From contig JACDOX010000082.1 in assembly GCA_014549065.1 (NCBI GenBank), forward strand, positions 3,193,950 to 3,257,949: a DNA stretch of 64,000 nt. Direction: 5' to 3'. Shown piece after piece: positions 59,891 through 64,000 of this stretch. Below the pieces are notes generated by a model. That model worked only from the letters and a program-made list of their open reading frames with translations. It made no database searches and had not been told where the DNA came from. Source of the stretch: Cardinalis cardinalis (Eukaryota; Chordata; Aves; Passeriformes; Cardinalidae). Position 1 is the first letter of the stretch. Every line of letters starts with the position of its first letter. The position numbers and the translations under genes are program-made.

Positions 59891-61662
59891 ATATCTTCAC
59901 CTAACTGCTGAGGAGCCTCCAGCATCCCTCATGTCCCCACCAGGGTCACTGAGCAGGCAGCACACCCTGACCCACAGCACTGGGGGGGGAACCCCACAGC
60001 TCTTCCCATCACCTTTTCCTGGTGAGACACAAACTCAGATTAAGTCAAGAGCAGCTCATCTGGGCTGGGAACATACATGTGGGGTTTACAAATCCTCACA
60101 GTGCTGGAGACACTCCAGTATTGCTGAGGCACTGGAGATGAAGGCTGGAAACAAGCCATAGACTTGTTTCCACAAACACAGACTGTTATCACTCTTTCCA
60201 GCACACACCAGAGATGTATGTGTACACAGGAACGAGCTCCACCTCACCCCACTGGGTACAGGGCCACAGGCTTGGATCCAACTTTTATGCTGAGGCTCTC
60301 CACAGGCTGGTGCAGCAGTCACCTCACCTGCCTGGTCACCATCACCAGCACACAGGTGTCTGCAGGCAGCAGCTCTGATCACAGCCAGGCTCAGCTGAGG
60401 ATGCACAGCTGCCTCGTTTCCTCCCTGGCACCTAATTTTACCCCAGGGTGAGGAGGAAGAGAAAAACACAGCATAGCAATCCATCTGCCAGATGTGGAAC
60501 ATCTGCTGAGCTTCACCCCAGAGCAACACCTGCGAGAAATTCAGCCCTTGAGAATCAAGGCCTGAAGAAACACCCCAGGACTTAGATGCAAAATCTAAAG
60601 CTATGAAAATCCTTGTTGGAGCTCGCTGAACTAATGCGTCAGAAGCCAAGGGAAGGTGCTGACAACCTGACACCAAGAAGGGTGTTTGTATCAACCAAAT
60701 TCCCCAGCACCTCTGTTCCTAAAGCAGCCACATCCAGATCCATCAGTTTGGTAGCTGCAATGTAATTTGGAGCAACAACTGCTCCAAACAAACAGGAAAA
60801 AGGAGATTTTAAAATGTTCGCTGGTCACTGCACACAGGAGACTCTGAGAATCCCCTAGTGCTTGCTGGCTCCAGCACAGGTCAATCCCTCTGCAAGCTCT
60901 GAGAGTCACCTGGGTGCTTCCACTGCCTCCCCCCACGAGACCCCCACTCCTCCCAGGCTCTGCCCCAACCTTGCTGGATGAAGATGTTTGACAAGCACCT
61001 TCCAACCACAGCAATAACTTTCATCTCTATACAGTGGCTCAGCTTGCACCTTTGTACCACACCAGCAACCACTCCACAGTGTTGGTCCCTTCTTAGAGAC
61101 TGGGATATTTACCAGCCTCTTTCCTTTGGCATCTTCCCTGAATCTCCAAATTTTTCCAGGAAATGCATTCAAGATGCCTCAGCTCCAAATCCTGTGGAAA
61201 CACTGCTGGCATTGCTGAGAGCAGGCTTCTCCTGAGCTGTGCTCCCAAGCCAATCAGGGATCCATGGCCCTGGACACAATTTTCTCTCAAGTACAAGGAG
61301 TGAGCTTCACCAGATTCCCCAGAGCTCAAAGCTCCTGAAATAACTTTATTAAGGGGGGGGCAGGACATGACAGAAGGGATGTTGAGAGGGATCTGATGAC
61401 TGTCAGACAGGACTTGGCAGAGCACCCACCCTGAGCCAGACCTTCCAGTTAACCCCTCCTTGATCTGCACACTCTCTTAGCACAGAAGTCTTGGGTTAGA
61501 GCTAAAAATGCACAGGAACGGTGAAGGAAGCACCGTTGCTTGCCAGCAAGCATTCACACCACTTCTCCTTTGGGGTTGTCTGATTTTAGCATGCAGTTTT
61601 TGAGTCTTTTGGGTCTCTTTCTAACCCCAACAGTCAGGTAGAAGAACCTTTACCAAGAGGGG

Positions 61663-62056
61663 TGTAGCCATGATATTTTCTGAAAAATCCCTTTGCCAGG
61701 ACTTTTCTCCTGAAAAGGTGAGAAGCCTCAGAGGAAAATAAAAACAATAATGCTGCTTTGGAATGCAACAGATGCATCTTTGATTGGTCTCATGTGATTG
61801 TTTTTAATTAATGGCCAATCCCAGTCCATCTGTCTCGAACTCTCTGAGACTCACGAGCTTTTGTTATCATTCCACTTCCTTTCTTTCCTTCAAGCCTTCT
61901 GAAGAAATCCCTTCTTCTATTCTTTTAGTATAGTTTTAATATATAATTTTCTTTTAATGCAATATATATCATAAAATAATAAATCAGCCTTCTGAAACAT
62001 GGAGTCAAGATTCTCATCTCTTCCCTCATCCTGAGACCCCTGTGAACACCACCACA
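61663..62056 (+). mobile_element. Solo LTR with GAGGGG duplication
   Basis: This 394-bp element starts TGTAGCCATGATATTTTC and ends CACCACCACA, with GAGGGG on both sides (61657-61662 and 62057-62062). An AT-rich U3/R part carries AATAAA near 61976. It resembles a common songbird endogenous-retrovirus LTR. It lies in or upstream of RNF121 intron 1, antisense to the gene. Confidence 0.82.
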
Positions 62057-64000
62057 GAGGGGTTTGACAAGAACATTTAGGGTGACTGAAGCAGCTGAAG
62101 ATCAGCTCTACCAAGTGTTAAACACCAGCCTACTCCTGTCTCAGCATCCTTCAGCTGCCACACCAACACAGGACCCAGCGTGCTACCATGTACAGCTCTC
62201 AGACAAACTTTTTGTTTTAAAGAAAAGGATCTAAGAACAATTCTTCTGCTCTCTGTCTCCTCTGTAATCCATGATCCTCTCAAAAACCTCAGCCTCCTCC
62301 AGGTGATGACTAGGAGAAACTGGATATCTAGGACTAAAGTCTAATCCTCTCCTTGGACGTGGCATCATGGCCTTTGGAAGAATCTTGTGCCACTCCCTGG
62401 ATTCCTGCAGGAGCTGTTGCCTCAAAACCTCCACAAACCTGTGATCCCCACCACTGCGACAGTCACAGAATAACCTCCTCGAGAAAACCACAAAGACTGT
62501 TGACATGGATAACAGCAAAGCTGGAGCACACATTGCTCACAGCCCAGGGAGCTGGGAGGATCTCTGGGCAAACACACACTGCTGTGAGCTGACTGTAATC
62601 CACTTATGCTCTAAATCTCCAAAGGAGGCAAGAAGAATGCCTTGAGGATGGAGAATAAGCAGCTGCCGATTTCAGCTCAAAGCTCCAGAGCAACCAACAG
62701 CCCTGATCTCACTTTCCCACTGCCCCAACTTCAGTCTCTGTCTCCCAGCACCTACCAGGAAAAACCTGAAATAAGAGGAATATAACTCTCCACAGCGCTG
62801 TAGGAGCAACCAAGGCAGGCTCTTAAGTGAAAGTCTGAAGAGATTTTTAGAGTCTCAATTCTGAAATTTTTCTGCTTGTAAGACACAGGAATAAGGAGCA
62901 GGGAGCGGAATTCTCCCAACTGATCAAACATTTGGATAACTGGAAATTAAACCTTTGCCTCTACACAGGCAGAGCCAGGGCCATGGGACACTTGGCTTTA
63001 TTCTGGTCCCCACCAGGAGTGGCTCATCAGCAAACTGCTCTGCCCAAAGAGCTGCCAAGACCTCAGGACAGCACAAGCAGATAGGTTTTGCACCAACAAT
63101 TTGTGGAATCACAGGGATAAGCAGTCCTATAGGAATCTCTTCATTTGCTGCCTCCTTGTGATGCCCTCTCTGCCAGGCCCGGATGGAATGAAAAGTGGGA
63201 ATTTCACTTCTGAGCATCAGAGATTTGGATCTTCCACATTTTTACATACAAAGTCACCAAGGAGTATCTTAAAATATAACCAGCAGCAACTCAAGAGTGA
63301 CTGATCTGGGATTCAATCCTCCCATCACCCCACTGCACCAATCTCCAGCAGCAACACAAGGCACAGGGCGGAGGTACAAGCTCCCACAGCTCAGCCATGC
63401 ACTAGGGAATCTCCACAACTGGGCCCTGCCAGGAATCTTCTCCAAAACAATCATCAGCATCTGACAATTTTTAAGCCACACCACCAATTCTTGAGGAAAG
63501 GCACAAAAAAATTACCTGACTGTACAAGCTACGTGAACTTATGACCCCTGTGCAGCAGCTCCCACAGTGCAGACAGGATGGAACCAAGTTCTCCTGGTTC
63601 TCTTCAGGTGAGAAAAAAACCTCCCAAACACGAAGCACAGGGGACGGTGAAAAGCCACTGCAAAGCCCGGGGCAGCAGTGCCGGAAAGTGGCACGTACCT
63701 GTGACAGAGCCCCCACCCTGCTTCCAATTCCATCTTTCCAGACAGATTTTTTTCCAGTTCTGTAATTTTTCATCCCCAGGAACACTTAAAGCCAGCACAG
63801 GAACAACAGCAATGCCTCCATGGCTGCCCTCCCGCCCCAGAGCCCGCACTGTCCCTGCCCCGTGGGGCCTCCGAAGCTGCCAGTGCCACCCTGCCCCTGT
63901 CCTCCCACACCAGGATCTCTCCCGCCATAACACTCCCCACACCCATTTCCCCAAAGCTCTACAAGCTCAAACTGACCCAGAGTCGCCGCTGTCCCATTCC

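Larger units (their letters stand above)
58446..64000 (-). other. RNF121: RNF121 5' intron, open at the right edge
   Basis: No exon encoding the expected N-terminal MAAVVEVEVGGG-like sequence was found. The stretch holds a CR1 end, two solo LTRs and mildly GC-rich DNA at 63.8-64.0 kb that might approach the promoter. Confidence 0.6.

Noticed and set aside
1..64000. CRISPR arrays, operons, bacterial promoters or Shine-Dalgarno sites
   Set aside because: The window is vertebrate nuclear DNA with spliced genes; none apply and none were seen.
63800..64000. RNF121 first exon at the right edge
   Set aside because: An ATG GCT GCC exists on the plus strand only; minus-strand frames lack the expected acidic MAAVVEVEV-type start and a usable donor.

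Overview
The window is vertebrate nuclear DNA from a bird, probably a songbird. Intergenic and intronic DNA is studded with CR1 LINE fragments, in both orientations and often reduced to the 3' end. It also holds several solo retroviral LTRs with short target-site duplications. Three protein-coding genes and one broken gene can be recognised from spliced translation, all on the minus strand. Splice sites below were placed by hand by matching family proteins, keeping GT/AG ends and checking reading frame.

Left part (1-30 kb): an edge region with retroviral remnants, then PAXBP1 (CDS 25828 down to 3382, 18 coding exons, 961 codons) with a CpG-island promoter at about 25.0-26.1 kb. A 614-bp solo LTR lies just upstream of that promoter. 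Next comes the C21orf62 orthologue (30152 down to 28443). It is a pseudogene here: a 2-bp frameshift, an LTR insertion of about 1 kb, an in-frame TGA and a frameshift at a homopolymer. SYNJ1-PAXBP1-C21orf62 is the mammalian order (human chromosome 21), so this half is ordinary synteny.

Middle (30-45 kb): gene-poor. It holds CR1, an old betaretrovirus-like (ERVK) protease/dUTPase fragment, and several LTRs, one inserted cleanly into CR1 with a GTTCTG duplication. A GC-richer stretch at 42.4-45.3 kb has no recognisable product but ends in a plus-strand AATAAA.

Right part (45-64 kb): IL18BP (five coding exons, 151 aa, one Ig domain) and, upstream on the same strand, RNF121 (eight coding exons visible, first exon beyond the right edge). 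RNF121-IL18BP is the human 11q13.4 order. Human NUMA1, which converges on IL18BP, is not seen.

The main points for a second look are the loss of C21orf62, the junction between a chr21-type and a chr11-type block (real rearrangement or misjoin; ambiguous bases lie in an LTR in between), a same-orientation LTR next to the PAXBP1 promoter, and shared poly(A) signals downstream of IL18BP. I see no undescribed multi-gene system.
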